Of a stretch of 64,000 nucleotides of DNA, positions 46,786 through 58,944 are shown piece after piece; position 1 is the stretch's first letter, and the number at the start of each line of letters is the position of its first letter. This stretch comes from Diphasiastrum complanatum (taxonomy: Eukaryota; Streptophyta; Lycopodiopsida; Lycopodiales; Lycopodiaceae), in NCBI GenBank assembly GCA_029204225.1, contig CM055109.1, positions 49,066,599 through 49,130,598 of the forward strand, in the 5' to 3' direction. A program made the translations under genes and the position numbers. Under the pieces are notes generated by a model. The model worked only from the letters and a program-made list of their open reading frames with translations. It had not been told where the DNA came from and did no database searches.

Positions 46786-47095
46786 TGTCATTTACTACTA
46801 GTACATTAGTGCTAATCAATGCATCAGAATATCCATTGTAAGCTTTGTAGGCCCAAAAGGAGCTATTAGCCTTAAGAACAAGGCGATTCTCTCTTTAGGC
46901 CCTTCAAAGTAATTAATAAAGATAATAGGCCAATGAGGGCCCAATGTAGTTCAAATAATATTTAACAAGGGCTAACTATGCATCAAGATAGTTAAGTTAA
47001 ATTAAGTAAGAGATTGTCTATAACTAGGCAAGAGACATCATTTTGTGAATCTTTTGGCTCATTTGCAAGTGAGAGCTGCTAGCTTCCTCCTTGTG
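46786..47095 (+). repeat. Truncated 3' LTR of non-coding element
   Basis: It matches 44562-44875 with substitutions and small indels and stops near 47095, where unrelated sequence begins. Confidence 0.68.
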
Positions 47096-47370
47096 GGTTT
47101 ATCAATGAGTCATAGGAGAACTAGATGATGTGGCACAGATAGGCTACAGAGGTGTCACAGTGCACTACTAGTGGTGCATGGGCCTTGGAGGGTATAAGTA
47201 TACCCATTGGGCTCTCACTATGGCAGGCTTGATTGTGTGATTAGTAGTTACATGTTGCTGGTGTGATTCCTCTTTCCCTTGTGAAGATTGATCCATAGCT
47301 TGGAGACTAGATCCGTAAGATCTAGGTTTGGTTGGGTTGGTTTGTCCACCATCCAATTTCCTTGTGTTGT
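47096..47370. other. Spacer, nothing recognised
   Basis: This sequence follows the truncated LTR. A TATA-like tataagtat lies at about 47196, but no gene follows that I recognise; it may be part of another LTR. Confidence 0.35.
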
Positions 47371-48290
47371 TGAATATGGTTTATGACTGGCCTCCCAAAA
47401 TCCATTAGACGTGAAGTTAGACCACTAGAAACCTACGCTTCCCTACGTGATGCCATGGATGATGTCATTCGAGGAGAAGATGAAGTCTCTAATGAGGAGT
47501 ACGAACCCCAACGTTCGAGAACCATTACTACTAACCAAAGCCATAGAGCCCAAGGTGATGGAAGCTGATCTGATGTTGCCACTCAGTTGTTGTTGCAAAA
47601 ACTTGAGACCATGAATAAGACTCATCAGGCCAATATGGATAAGCTATCCAAGGAATTTGAACAAAAATTAAAAAACATGGTACCCCAAGTGTCTACTATC
47701 AACCAATTTCCCAGACGTGATAATGTTTGGTGTCCCACATGCCAACAAAATCACACTGCAAACAAGGGCCCTCAGAGTAGACAACTATTCTAGAGGTTTT
47801 GCATCTTTTTCAGCAATAATAACCATGATAGATCTGCTTGTATCTACAACTCGAGAATACAAGCCATTTCAAGACAATATCAATGGAGGCTACAACAACA
47901 GGGTCCTCAAGTTATAAGTTATCAGAGCCCCATATTCCAACAGGCACCCCAACGTCGCCTAGCACTACCTGGACCCAATAACACAACACTAGCCTTAGTA
48001 GTGCAACAACCTAGCCCTTAGATGAACCATCAAATCATTCCAGCAAATTTTCCTACAACAAGAAAGAATTCTCATCCCCAATAAGAATTCAGCTTGGAAA
48101 ACATGTTTGTACATGTTGATCAAGAATTTTCTTATTTTTATACAGATGGAATTGAAGCTTCTGTTTATCGGTCAACAATGTTTCTACGAGAACATAACAC
48201 CTATCTAGTGTTATGGTTGTGGAGAGAACCACCTCATCTCCGAGTGTCTCTATAAAGGCACTTATATTCCTATTTATCCATCGTCATGAG
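47371..48290 (+). pseudogene. Gypsy-type gag fragment
   Basis: The frame at 47383-47568 reads LPKSIRREVRPLETYASLRD and AMDDVIRGEDEVSNEEYEP, the end of a capsid domain of the same type as at 51865-52071. After a stop the frame 47587-47793 continues with a coiled segment (METMNKTHQANMDKLSK-type) and a partial knuckle (WCPTCQQNH). Reading breaks up after 47800, although a C-G-E-N-H knuckle remnant is suggested at about 48220. It is plus strand, opposite to most neighbours. Confidence 0.65.
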
Positions 48291-48430
48291 TTTAGGCCTC
48301 CAGCCATTGATTATGATCATATGCACATGAGGGCCCCAAATTCCTCATAATCATAATTAACTTACGGGTCGAGGTAGGTCTACTGACCTCTAGCGGGATA
48401 AGCTTCCAAGATTAGTCATGGGCATGACAT
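48291..48430 (-). repeat. Probable LTR edge related to the 55.6 kb LTR
   Basis: The segment cctcataatcataattaactt and its surroundings resemble about 55590-55640. It lies directly left of a minus-strand chromodomain remnant, where a 3' LTR is expected. Borders are approximate. Confidence 0.35.
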
Positions 48431-48990
48431 TCTTTCTCACTTATTCAAGTTCTATCCTCAGAATTTAAAGCTAGGGAAGTTCCTCCCTAAGTTCCCTTCT
48501 TGTTCCCAGTAATCATCATTGTCTGTGTGACCCTTCCATCAAACCAAATGCTTGGTAATTATTCGATTTCTTAATCATATAGTTCTTGTATTCAAGATCC
48601 TTTCAGGTTCAAATCGGGACACACCCAATGATTCATCTAGAAGGTGCAATTGCTCTCCAGAAGCAAGATGCTCTCTCCTGCTCGTAGAATCTTCTTGAGT
48701 CAGCTTACGTAAAAATTGGATGCACTTGAGTTCCCTCCGGGAGGTCCAATTGGTAAGCTAAGGATCTAATCTTTTTCAAGATCTAATAGGGTCCTCTATA
48801 CCTAGGAGACAATTTATAATGTTTGTCGGTGTGCATTTTATACTAGAATCTTTTGGGATTCTCAAATACACCCAATCCCCCACTTGAAAATCTCAAAGCG
48901 ATCTTTTCAAATTAGTATAATGTTGGTCCCTATACACTGGACATTTTCATGTGCTATCTGTAGCATTTTTTGCATATCATGTAGGAAATC
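48431..48990 (-). pseudogene. Decayed gypsy integrase C-terminus and chromodomain
   Basis: The minus strand shows a broken but recognisable tail. An integrase C-terminal region with many stops lies at about 48700-48960, and a chromodomain-like segment at about 48500-48610 includes a W-K-G-H motif and WEQEG. It is similar in layout to 55727-56030. It is an old remnant. Confidence 0.45.
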
Positions 48991-49381
48991 CAGTGCTTAC
49001 TTGTGGTAGTATGCTTGAGGTTTGGATCTTGCTTATGGTATGGGACATAAGTAGGGTTTGGATCTTGAGTATGCTATGGAATGTTGTGGTATGCTTGTGA
49101 TTTGTTTACAGTTAGCAAGGGGGTGCTAGATAGGTCTTGCTTGGAGCTTGGATCTAGCTATGGTTGGGTGGTGAATACTTGAGGCCAGCTTGTTATCTAT
49201 CTTTGTGTTAAAGAGTAGGGACACAGGTGGAGGAGAGATCCTTGGAGGCTTGCAGATCCTTACTTGCAGGTGGAGGCATCCTAGCTTGGAGTTGGGGAGC
49301 ATCTTGAAGCTTGCAGGTTGCTTGGAGGACATTTGGAGGCTCTACCTTGGATTTGGAGGACTTCCTCACCTCTACTTGTAA
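48991..49381. other. Imperfect cttggagg / tttggatct repeats
   Basis: Short motifs such as gtttggatcttg, gcttggagctt and cttggaggac recur with variation. No gene is seen. A minus-strand frame reading in from the right continues past RT-like sequence into this repeat, which shows that the pol gene was cut here. Confidence 0.4.
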
Positions 49382-50269
49382 AAGCTTGATCTCATAAATG
49401 AAATCGGCGTCAAAAAATCTCTGAAGTTCTTTCTTTATCAGATTTACCACATTAGGATTACAGCGATAGAACTTTGTAACCTTTGGTACTGCATCAGGTA
49501 CTAAAGGTATGGTATGTTCAATCACTGATGTCGGAATACCCTTCAAATCTTGATAAGTCCATGCAAAGCAATCTTGATACTTAATAAGTAACAAACGGAG
49601 CGCTTGATACTATTCAGGAGTAAGTTGTGATCCCACTTGTACAATCTTTTCCGATTCTCCTGGTTCGGCAAGATTCATTGGCTGCGTCCTAGTTGGGCCA
49701 TCATAAACCTCTTTAGATTCCGGCATGTGTTCTTCAGGTTCACGATGCGCTTTAGGTAACATGATAACCACATCATCCAGTGTATAACGTTTAAAATGCT
49801 CTGGCATATCATGTTGGACTACATTTGCTTGTTCTTTTTCGAAAGGACTTGCCTTGGATTTTCGTTTAGCCTTCTTAGCAAGAATTGATCGTGGAGGTGA
49901 TGACTTTCGGGATGATAAATCTTTCTTCACAGGTGAAGACTTCCTAGATGATGATGTCCTGCTGGAAATCTGACTTGAAAAATCATTCTTGACTTTTCCT
50001 TTGCCTTAATCCAATAGAGGTGGCACTTCTTTTGAATCGATCTTTTGAGGGGGATTTTCCCATTTCAGGACCGTATTATAATGTTGCTTAGCTTGTTTCT
50101 TCGTCATCAAACTTGTGATCCTGTCACCCTTCAATATAACTGCTTTGGGCGATTCGATTGTTGGTTCATCAGGAACATTACGCACTCCAAATCTGGTCGG
50201 ATCCATATGATGTAGAGTCTGTTCATCCGTAAGTTCTGCATTGTCATCATAAGTTAAGACATGGCTCAC
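49208..50269 (-). pseudogene. Gypsy pre-RT region and RT N-terminus, truncated
   Basis: The frames 50006-50269 and 49610-49930 are spacer sequence between protease and RT, rich in lysine and serine (MTKKQAKQHYNTVLKWE, LSSRKSSPPRSILAKKAKRK). The frame 49208-49594 holds the RT N-terminus: DCFAWTYQDLKGIP, VIEHTIPLVP and KKELQRFFDADFIYEI. Gypsy similarity stops there at about 49382, and the frame runs into a local repeat. Stops separate the frames. Confidence 0.75.
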
Positions 50270-52452
50270 TGGTATGAGATCATCCTCAATTGGATCTGGT
50301 ATAGGTTCTGTTGATATCTAGGCTACATTCAGCACATTTAGTGGAAATGTGATTGGCGTATCCAAAGTTCGATCTAATAAGGAAATCTCGCTCATCTCTG
50401 ATTGAATATCTTGTTGACACATATATCCTGCTGTACAATCAATTGTTGCAAGAGCTTTGCTCCAATTGACAATATCCATTTGAGAATCGTAGTGAGCACT
50501 TAGTTTTTTCTCTGGTCAATCACAAGTGTGATCCGTTGTTGATGAATCGTCATCCGCTTTTTGAACCACTGGTTTGATAGTCCAAGTCTTAGGATCAACT
50601 TTAACTGCACGTTCACGATTTTCAAAAATGATTTTTCCGGTACCCTAGTTATGAATTACTTGCACAACTTGTAACCATGGACGTCCTAAGGAAACTCAGT
50701 AGACATTTGGTGCGGTGCTTTTGATTCAGTCATCTTGAAGGGTTCTTCGTGATCATGTAATTGATCATTCATATCCGTACGTGAATTCTTGGAGGCTGCA
50801 ATGGTGAAGACCGAACTTCAGTTGTTACTTTAGCAGCTTCAAGTTCCTCTTCTTCTTGCAGGTGTTTAATCCACTGTCTCATATCCTGATATCTTCGTTT
50901 TTCTACATTAAGATTTGGATAGACTCTCGATGTTGTTGGTGTATCGTTCAATGGTATAGAATCAGCAGGTACTGGATCCAATACTGGTTCTTTTTGCTTT
51001 TGTGCTCTGGTGACCACCATCAAGGGTGCACTTGGTTTATTCTGAGCTATTGATCCTTGCTTGATGGTTATCAAATTTAAAGGTGGTAGCTGGTGGTGGC
51101 TTCGGTCTTGCTGGACAGTCTTTATGACAATGCCCATATCCACAATCACGACAGAATGGTACAAATTTTTCTTTATTTGGGCATTCTGCAACTCTGTGAT
51201 TTTCTCCACATGCAAAGCATCCAAATGGTGCTCTGGCCCAATTTCTCGAGGCTTGTTGTTGAGCAACAGTATGAAAGACATATTATTCTGAAGATCCACC
51301 TTCCTGATCATTACCATAGCTCCATTTCTCAGCACTTCCGTAAGGTTCTGGTTCCATCAAATTGGCAGGAGGAGCGGAGTGTTTTGGTGGGGCCGGCAAA
51401 GCTAGACGTTCCGGGTATCCAAGAGTAGATTGTCGCAGACTTGCTACTGGATTTCCTCCATACTATGGATCTCGATATCCCCTCTGGGCATACCGTTGCT
51501 GAATTATCCTAGGGTTGAAGTTGCAAAAAGCAGTCTCATGGTCAGGTGAATTACATAGATGGCAAACACTGATTTCCATTCGTTTTTTCAATTGAGGACA
51601 CTCGTTCACTATGTGATTTCTGTACAAATAGAACACCAGATATTTTTCCTAGTAGAAAAAGTCTTTGCAAACTTCTCAGATTCCTTGTTTGCTTCTCTGT
51701 GAAAATTTTCCAATGCTTTGATCTTCTCATCAGATTGCAACTGCAACTTTTCCATCTGTTTCTGTTGGGTCTTCCCAAGTTTCTCGAACTCATTGAGCAT
51801 CATTTCTGCAGTAGCATTGGCATTTGTTGATGGTGGTGGATGTTGTAGTAGTCTGCCCTGATGTTTAAGGCAACATACTGACATTCGGCTCATCATCTGA
51901 ATCTTCATCTTCCTCCCAAATTGCATCATCCATAGCATTTTGCAAAAGTGCGTACTCATTATGGCATTTCAGCTCACGTCTGATCCGTTTAAGTAGACTT
52001 GACAAAAACCACATAATCATGACATTTTCATTAATCAACTCAGGTTCACATTCAGATCTAAGACGTTTCACCCTTTCGATGTAATCTCAAACCATTTCTC
52101 TCTTTCCCATTTTAAATTTTACTTAAAAGTAGGAAAGGGCCTTCCATAAACTTTCGCGGTTTGAACTGTGTGATAAGGGCTCGTTTAACAACCTCCCACT
52201 CTGTACGCTCAATTTTATCTTGGTTATAATACCAATCTTGTGCTGCGTCTATTAAGGCCATAGGAAACAGCTTAAGTTTATCTTGAGGATAAATCTCACC
52301 ATAGCCTCACAAGATTCAGCATAGATCTGAAGAAATCTTACTGGATCTGTTAATCCATTATATTTGGGTAGATTCAATTGGGGTGCTCTTCTAACAATAA
52401 TTGAATTGACCTCTTGTGGAGCACCTCCAGGAGCAGCTCCAGGGGCAGCCAT
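50270..52452 (-). pseudogene. Gypsy gag and protease remnant
   Basis: The start at 52452 reads MAAPGAAPGGAPQEVN and then LNLPKYNGLTDPVRFLQIY, a typical gypsy gag beginning. The frame 51865-52071 carries the capsid tail (LLKRIRRELKCHNEYALLQNAMDDAI). Frames 51551-51959 carry a coiled basic region, and 50769-51335 a proline-rich region after the knuckle zone. Between 50700 and 50270 an aspartic-protease-like end (LGRPWLQ) and further linker can be read on the minus strand. Several frameshifts separate the pieces. Confidence 0.72.
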
Positions 52453-53647
52453 CTTTACAAATTTAGATCAAATTGATAATGAGATTGGATATAGATTTTT
52501 CCACAAAACTATCTCAGATTAGATCTGCTAGCTCTATTCCACTTCTCAAGAATCTGATTCTATATGATGAAAAACTTTTCGAAATTCGATCAATCGATAC
52601 TTCTCAAAAATGATAAATTTCTCGGAATCCAATTCAGAATATATCAGACTTGATCCAAATTTTGACAGAGACTTGATCTGGAAAATCAGAAACTAAAAAT
52701 AGGACTGGCGAAGATTCTCTAGGCGAAGGCTCAACAGTGCTATTTTGGAAAAAAAAAAAAACCTCTCAGAACACTTTTCAGGCAATTTCTTGGGAAATAA
52801 CCTTCGCCGACTTCTCAGATGGAAGATCTGACACAGATAAAACTATGAAAAACCGGACAAAGGTTTCTGACACAAGGAAATACAGTTTCTGTAATCTGGC
52901 GAGGGTAAAAATCAAGATTTTTTGTGATCTGATCAGAAAGAATCTTTGTCGAACTCAAAAATAGTATTTTTCTATAAATAGAATGTTCTAAAAACTCGAC
53001 GAAGGTTCTGGCGAAGGATCAAGAGTAATATTGGTAATTTTGCAAAAAAATAACTTTTTTGGCAAAAATATGACAATATGACAACTGATCCTCTGAAACC
53101 CTTTTTATTTTTGGTATTATTCTCCATCGTCCTGGCAGTACATAGATCTGAATCACATCTAAGCACAGTGAATCGGGCGAAGGTTCTTTTTTTGTATTTT
53201 TTTAGGGTTTTGATAATTTTTGGTGTTTTTTTGGTGGTTTTTCTGATGTTTTTGGAAATCTGCTGGGAATTAATCTTCACCCTTCAAACTGAGGGTTCTA
53301 TAAACAAAACCAAAGGTGTTTACAACTCGGCGAAGGTTTCTTGAAAGAGGGTAAAAAAATCTGAGCTCTGATGATGCTTTTTGTCTCTTTTTGACCAAAT
53401 TTGACAAATTTTTGTTATTTTCTCTAATATCTCAGATCCAAATGGATCTTAAGATTGGTGATCTAAATAGCTTTCCTTGTTTAATAATCAGATTAGATTT
53501 CAAACAAGCAAATCCACTCAAATCAAGCAAAATCAATCCCAAACTAACCCTAAAATGCAGATCTAATATTATTCATGCCACGACAAGATGCCTAATGCAA
53601 GCTAACCATCAACCAAACATGCTGCAAACTGAAAAAAAATTAGCGTA
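52453..53647 (-). other. Leader of gypsy element
   Basis: This is about 1.2 kb of AT-rich untranslated leader between the primer site and gag. Motifs such as ggcgaaggtt recur at about 52708, 52998 and 53176. Its right part resembles 39440-39715. Confidence 0.55.
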
Positions 53648-53667
53648 GCTCCCCGGCAACGGCGCCA
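53648..53667 (-). other. Primer-binding site of gypsy element
   Basis: On the minus strand the site begins TGGCGCCGTTGCCGGGGA and lies a few bases from the LTR border at 53672. This sequence is well known as the primer site area of Tat/Athila-type plant gypsy elements. Confidence 0.75.
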
Positions 53668-53671
53668 AAAT

Positions 53672-53875
53672 TGTAGTGGGTTTCTTTCCTTGTCTAACCT
53701 GAATCCAAGATCTAGTCAATCTAGCATCAAAGAGACGGAGTTAGTTGTCACGCGGAGGTTCGTTCCCATGAGAGCGATAGTATAGTTCAGATTTCAACAT
53801 GAATGGAGGATCTAACACTACATCCATTAACACTAAGCATTAACACTACATCCATTAACCCTACTTTCATTAACC
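53672..53875 (-). repeat. LTR segment, left arm of a large inverted repeat
   Basis: This 5' LTR end of the minus-strand gypsy is nearly the exact reverse complement of 55001-55205. Within it a unit like cattaacactacatc recurs several times. A CT-rich stretch follows at about 53906-53930. Confidence 0.8.
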
Positions 53876-54309
53876 CTAAATCCACAACAATGATAGAAAC
53901 TTACTCTTCTCTCTCTCTCTCTTTCTCTCTCACAAAAAGCATAAGAAATAGCAATCCCAATAATGATCAAATCCAACAATTAGGAGCGTATCTTTTTTTG
54001 TCTTTCAAACTAATGTTATATTATAATTGTGAATTTTGTTTGAAATCTTATTAGAGTACTTTATTGGGCTGGATGTGATTTTTTGACGAGCTTTTCTAGG
54101 CGAGATTTTATGTGTTCGAAGCGAGATTTTTCCACTAGTAGAGTCCACCCACTATAAGCTATTTTTGGCAATATTATTAAATGATCTTTCCATTCTACAT
54201 GCATGTGTAAGGTACATCTATATCAGTGAAATATAACATGTCTAGGGTATGTCTACTCCAATGAAATGTAACATTACTTCACATCTAAAAGTAGCATAAC
54301 TCTATTGAG

Positions 54310-55044
54310 ATACCCATGTTTTCAAGAAATCGCTGAAAGCGAAAAGAAATTGGCCCAGCAACAAGCTGATCGCTTGGAAACCTACATCAGCTCCCTGCAA
54401 AACGCCCTGACAACCGCACAAGATCAGGTAGATAAGGCAGTGCAAGATGCCAAGCAACAGGTGTAGCTACTGAAGGGGCAATTGCGGATGGCCGAAAAAG
54501 ATCGCACACGGCTTCAAGGTGAATTGGATGGGACCACCCTTGAGCGTGATGTCTATCTACAAACGCAAATACCCGATCATCCGGTCACACTAACGGAGAT
54601 TGCGTATCTATTCAAGAAAGTAAAAACATACAAAGTGGCCCTTCAGGGATTCCAAGGCCGCTTTGATAGGTTCAAAGGAGCAGCTTCAACGAGTTGGCAA
54701 AGGCAAAAGAGACCATCACCGCCTATGAAAAAGCAGCCGCTCAAGTGTTGGAAGCCGGACCACAAATCCCCGTCCCGGTCATGCCGCAAATCTCCCCTCC
54801 GCGCCAAGAAGCTGTACAAATGGATACATGGATTAATTTGAGCATGGACCAGGGGGGAGCTCCAGATCTAGCAGATCAACCGCCAACCATACCGGCAATA
54901 CAAACAGGTCCATCCTCATCAAGGACAAGACATTTATTCAGAAGGCCCATCAGCGTCGAGGACCAGATCCAGACCTTCTTAAAGCAACATCTGCATGAGG
55001 GGGTTAATGGAAGTAGGGTTAATGGATGTAGTGTTAATGCTTAG
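54310..55044 (+). pseudogene. Unrecognised coiled-coil ORF joined to an LTR
   Basis: From about 54330 the plus strand reads a glutamine- and lysine-rich heptad pattern (KKLAQQQADRLETYISSLQ, DQVDKAVQDAKQQV), then a stop near 54465. The frame 54482-54841 continues (RMAEKDRTRLQGELDG, YLFKKVKTYKVALQGFQGRF). After a frame change, 54694-55044 gives a proline-rich tail (AAQVLEAGPQIPVPVMPQIS) and PISVEDQIQTFLKQHL. The last codons lie in LTR sequence, beginning at 55001. No retroelement domain or known family is recognised. It may be an extra ORF of a Tat-type element or a captured host gene piece. Confidence 0.5.
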
Positions 55045-55205
55045 TGTTAATGGATGTAGTGTTAGATCCTCCATTCATGTTGAAATCTGAACTATACTAT
55101 TGCTCTCATGGGAATGAACCTCCGCGTGACAACTAACTCTGTCTCTTTGATGCCAGATTGACTAGATCTTGGATTCAGGTTAGGCAAGGAAAGAAACCCA
55201 CTACA
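55001..55205 (+). repeat. LTR segment, right arm of a large inverted repeat
   Basis: This is the near-exact reverse complement of 53672-53875, ending CCCACTACA, so it is the end of a plus-strand LTR of the same family. The similarity stops abruptly at about 55001, where the coiled-coil ORF begins, so this copy has lost its 5' part. Confidence 0.8.
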
Positions 55206-55726
55206 AAATCCATAATATGTCTTATAGTAAAGCATTGAACGAAAAACTGCCGAACTCTAGTGTTAAGATCGCATAGTGAAGATCCGACTAGATTCTATTG
55301 CATGCAACCAAAAGGACACCTGTGGAACAAAAACCACCCAACCAACAGGAAATGGTTAGTCAATACCCTAACCACTTCACCCCCCATGCCATGGTGAATG
55401 AATAAAAGAGAGGAGGGGCTCCTAGCTACAAGGATCAAAAAATTCAATAGGTAGATGGGTGACTCCCATGAGGAGAGAATATTTCTCTTAGGATTCCCAT
55501 GCAACCTGGAATAGCAATTGATCTTCTATTCTTGCGTTATAGCATTCAAGCACTATGCAAGTGCTCCTATGTCCGATTATAGGTCTGGGTCCTCATATGA
55601 TTATTAATTACTTTATCGGCCAAGTTCAGAATGATGAGGCATAACTAATAACCACATACACTGGAGTGACTGGCTATCCATGTCAGGAATTATTTCGCAT
55701 CCTTCATATTGGACATGGACGTAACA
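55206..55726 (-). repeat. LTR of a decayed minus-strand gypsy
   Basis: The right border is clear: plus-strand gtaaca at 55721-55726 is followed by the complement of a polypurine tract (ttcttcccccctta, 55727-55740), giving a minus-strand LTR start of TGTTACGTCC. The left border is uncertain and could be near 55219 (TGTCTTATAG). A similar segment occurs at about 39240-39370. Confidence 0.5.
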
Positions 55727-56030
55727 TTCTTCCCCCCTTAAACTAGTTGCGTCCTCAGAATGAGTAACTAGGGAAGATTCATATTTGTATGCTTTTAACT
55801 CTTTCCCATGAATCATTATCCTCAATCTGACCAACTAACCTAATCAAGCACCTAGTGATAGAACGATACCTCATTTGTTTATCTCTGATTCTGAGTACTC
55901 TTTCAAACTCCAAAGGTACATTGAGCGATAAGTCTTCCAAATGGGTAAGATCCTCAACACATTCAATTGTCATCATCACATAAACTAAATTTACCTAATA
56001 CACTGGATGAGCAGTCGACCAATCATGAAG
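55727..56030 (-). pseudogene. Gypsy chromodomain remnant
   Basis: On the minus strand, after HDWSTAHPVY near 56020, the frame 55779-55979 reads VLRIRDKQMRYRSITRCLIR and SWERVKS, the worn pattern of a chromodomain tail. It ends just before the polypurine tract. It is a small, old remnant. Confidence 0.5.
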
Positions 56031-58944
56031 ATCAAGTTCAAAAGCTAACAAATCAATCTTTTAACTTTCACATTTATCCAAAAAATCAATCCTTAGTCTG
56101 ACTTCAATATCAAATAAGTACTTAGAGATGGAATAGTTATCAAATTATCTATCTCTGTACTAAAGTACTATATCGACCTTTAGAAATACAGTAAGAGATA
56201 AAAAAATTTATTGGGCCTGACTCTCTCCAATCTAGTAACATCACCTTCATGTAACCTCAATTTACATGAATCTCTGGGTGAAATGTCACTTCTCATTGAA
56301 AATTAATAATCAAAAGTTAAATATTCAAATAATTATAGTCCAAGACTATCCACAATAACTTGTAGACCTGTCATAAATGCTTCTTGGTACCAATACACTT
56401 AGAATTTTTTTTTTCAAAAAACTAAGGTACAACCATTCATCCTACCAAAATCTCTAGGAGATCCATCAAGATAAAAATGACTTTAACTCAATCTTGAGTA
56501 TCCCAGATACTCTCTTGAATTAAGCGCTTTATTCCTAGCAACATATGCAAAAAAATAGCTCCTAATAAATCGGAAATTTTAGGCTGAAAACAGTACACAA
56601 GCATTCCTTGACTACAATTTGTAAAGGTAAGCAAATTCCTCATAAGTAAGCAATTACTTAATGAAAATGCATGTGAGATGTACATAATCTCAAATATGCA
56701 TTGGAGTAAAAAAATTTAGAGTTCAAATAACATATCTAAATCCTTGACTCTCCTAATTGATCAAGAATTACTCATTATCTTAAGAATCCTCACATTTTCT
56801 TATATTCTTTTAATGACCTTTTAAGTATCAATCTCTGATCCGTCAATCGTAAATATTTAAAATCTTATGATTCATCAATCATAATTTACAGAATTCCAAA
56901 ACCATACTTAATCATTAAAAAATACTGGAGTATATACACAACATACCACTCAAAATGTAGGAAACATTCTGAAAACAATCAACCCAATAATTAAAGACCA
57001 CTATAACATTTGTCTTTAACAACATAAACTTTATACAATCACATAGAACAACATCTAGAGATTACAAAATAATTTTGAATTCCAGTTAAATTCGGTGGTT
57101 ATCCTTAATATTAATTAGACTTTGTCATCCAATATGAGCTCACTGGGATTCAGTCAATAACTTAGGATATTCCTCATTCAGGAAATATTCTACATCAAGA
57201 ATCTCCTATATTCTATGCACACAACATTTATAGATAAATCTTGATGACTCACAAATATGTGTCTTATAAGCAATATAGATCAAAATAAATAGTTCCTGGT
57301 GAATTCTCTTCACATTGCTTATTATCCAATTAACTTCTAAATAGAAGTAATCCAGTTACTCAAGTCAATTGTAAATTATTTAGAAATCTTAAATGTCTAG
57401 GTGCATATCTCAATTATACTAGTATAACACCACATTTTGATCCTTTCCTAAACCATAACTAAGTTAGTGAATTATTCTTTCTATAAAAAGAACCATTAAC
57501 CTGCGAGTAATTGTTCTTCACATTATTTGTTCATATGTCTATGCACTCTGACTAGTTTAAGTATACGATATAAACTCAGTACATAGGAAACACATAGCAA
57601 ATCCACAAGATTAAGATGTACAACTATGTTCCCATAAATAAACGTAGGCTATAAATTGGCAAATATCCATTATCTGCATAAGTTACTCACATAAACTCAA
57701 TGGGAATCTTGCACCTACAAACAAACTCTACTTCTCATGAGTAAATAACATATCTGAAACATCTCCAAAGTGAATAATCACAAGTTTTCCAACCATCTAA
57801 CTCTTATATACAAAATTTCTTCAACCAATCAGCCTACTACTGATCTTAGTGTACAAACTGAGATTAGGCTAATTTATATAGACATCTTTGGACATAATAC
57901 GTAGATTAAAACTTAATTTCCTTGTTCTAATCCATAGCAAAATGGTACTTGACAACAATCGGTGAATCTTAATTTAATCTTTACCACTAGTTATATTCAG
58001 GAATATCTCACAACTCAACATCTCCAAAACTCCTCTAGTTTCATATTATTCAAAATAATCACTTAGATAGTTCCTCTATTTCAACTAGATAGTTTTACCA
58101 CATACTAGAATTTTTTTCAAAAATCTATGCAACTGGCTGATTCATCGAAGGTCTTATTCCTATCTTTTCTTCTCCCTTTCATAATGTCAATTAAAAAGTT
58201 CTCAGGAGACGATGTATAAGATATCAAAGATTTGAAAAAGTTAGTAATTAGTATCCAATAATATTACACACTGGACTTTTTCCTCAAATCATAGAATATC
58301 TTATCCCGAGTGATAGAAATATTACATCTCAATAATCAACTATTAAATAGAGATTAACATTTGAGTTCAAGAAGTCTAAACTTCATTGAATGAATTGAAA
58401 ACAACAATAGATTTTGAGCCATATTCACACATCATATATGGAAGTATAATTTCATATAACTTTATCAGTCCTTCAAAACAAAGTTCTACACAAGAAGGAA
58501 TTATATGAATGTCAATCCAATTGTCTCGTATTTAAGAAATTTCTAAAAAGTAGAGGTTTAACATAATAGAGAAATAGATTTTAGGGCTTCCAGATTTTGT
58601 AAATAATAAGATATTATTTGAAATCGATTTGTATCTCATAATTTTCCAAAATACCCAAAACCAACCAATGGATTTCACTATTAGTATGGCCATCACAATA
58701 ATTACTCACCATCAATCTACTGATCATTCTCACCCAAGAAATCCCATTTAGAATCACTGATGTCCCATACCACCAACTTTTCCTCCAAGAATCCTCTGCA
58801 TCTAGATTTGTTTTACCCAAAAAGTCAAAAAGACTATTTGGCTATCCTATATCCAACTATAGGATCAGAATCACAACCAATTCCAAGAGATACATCAAAC
58901 CCTTGAAATTCCTCATGCTCCTTAACTGTTACCCAAAAAATACC
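56031..58944. other. AT-rich stretch with no recognised gene or element
   Basis: For 2.9 kb there is no open frame above about 68 codons with any motif and no LTR or primer site. At its left edge a second worn copy of the chromodomain-like pattern may be present (about 56050-56200, minus). The stretch is strongly AT-rich and probably very old repeat sequence. Confidence 0.45.

Larger units (their letters stand above)
49208..54050 (-). mobile_element. Truncated gypsy element with GGCGCC-type primer site
   Basis: Reading leftward, an LTR begins at 53672 (plus-strand border TGTAGTGGG). A primer site with complement gctccccggcaacggcgcca lies at 53648-53667. A 1.2 kb leader is followed by gag from 52452, then a protease-like region and the first part of reverse transcriptase, which is cut at about 49382. 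The primer site resembles those of Tat/Athila-type elements. The right edge of the LTR is uncertain; a related LTR at 39743-40431 suggests about 0.7 kb. Confidence 0.7.

Noticed and set aside
52972-53280. 102-codon minus-strand frame, lysine-rich
   Set aside because: It lies in the AT-rich leader between primer site and gag of a gypsy element and has no motif.
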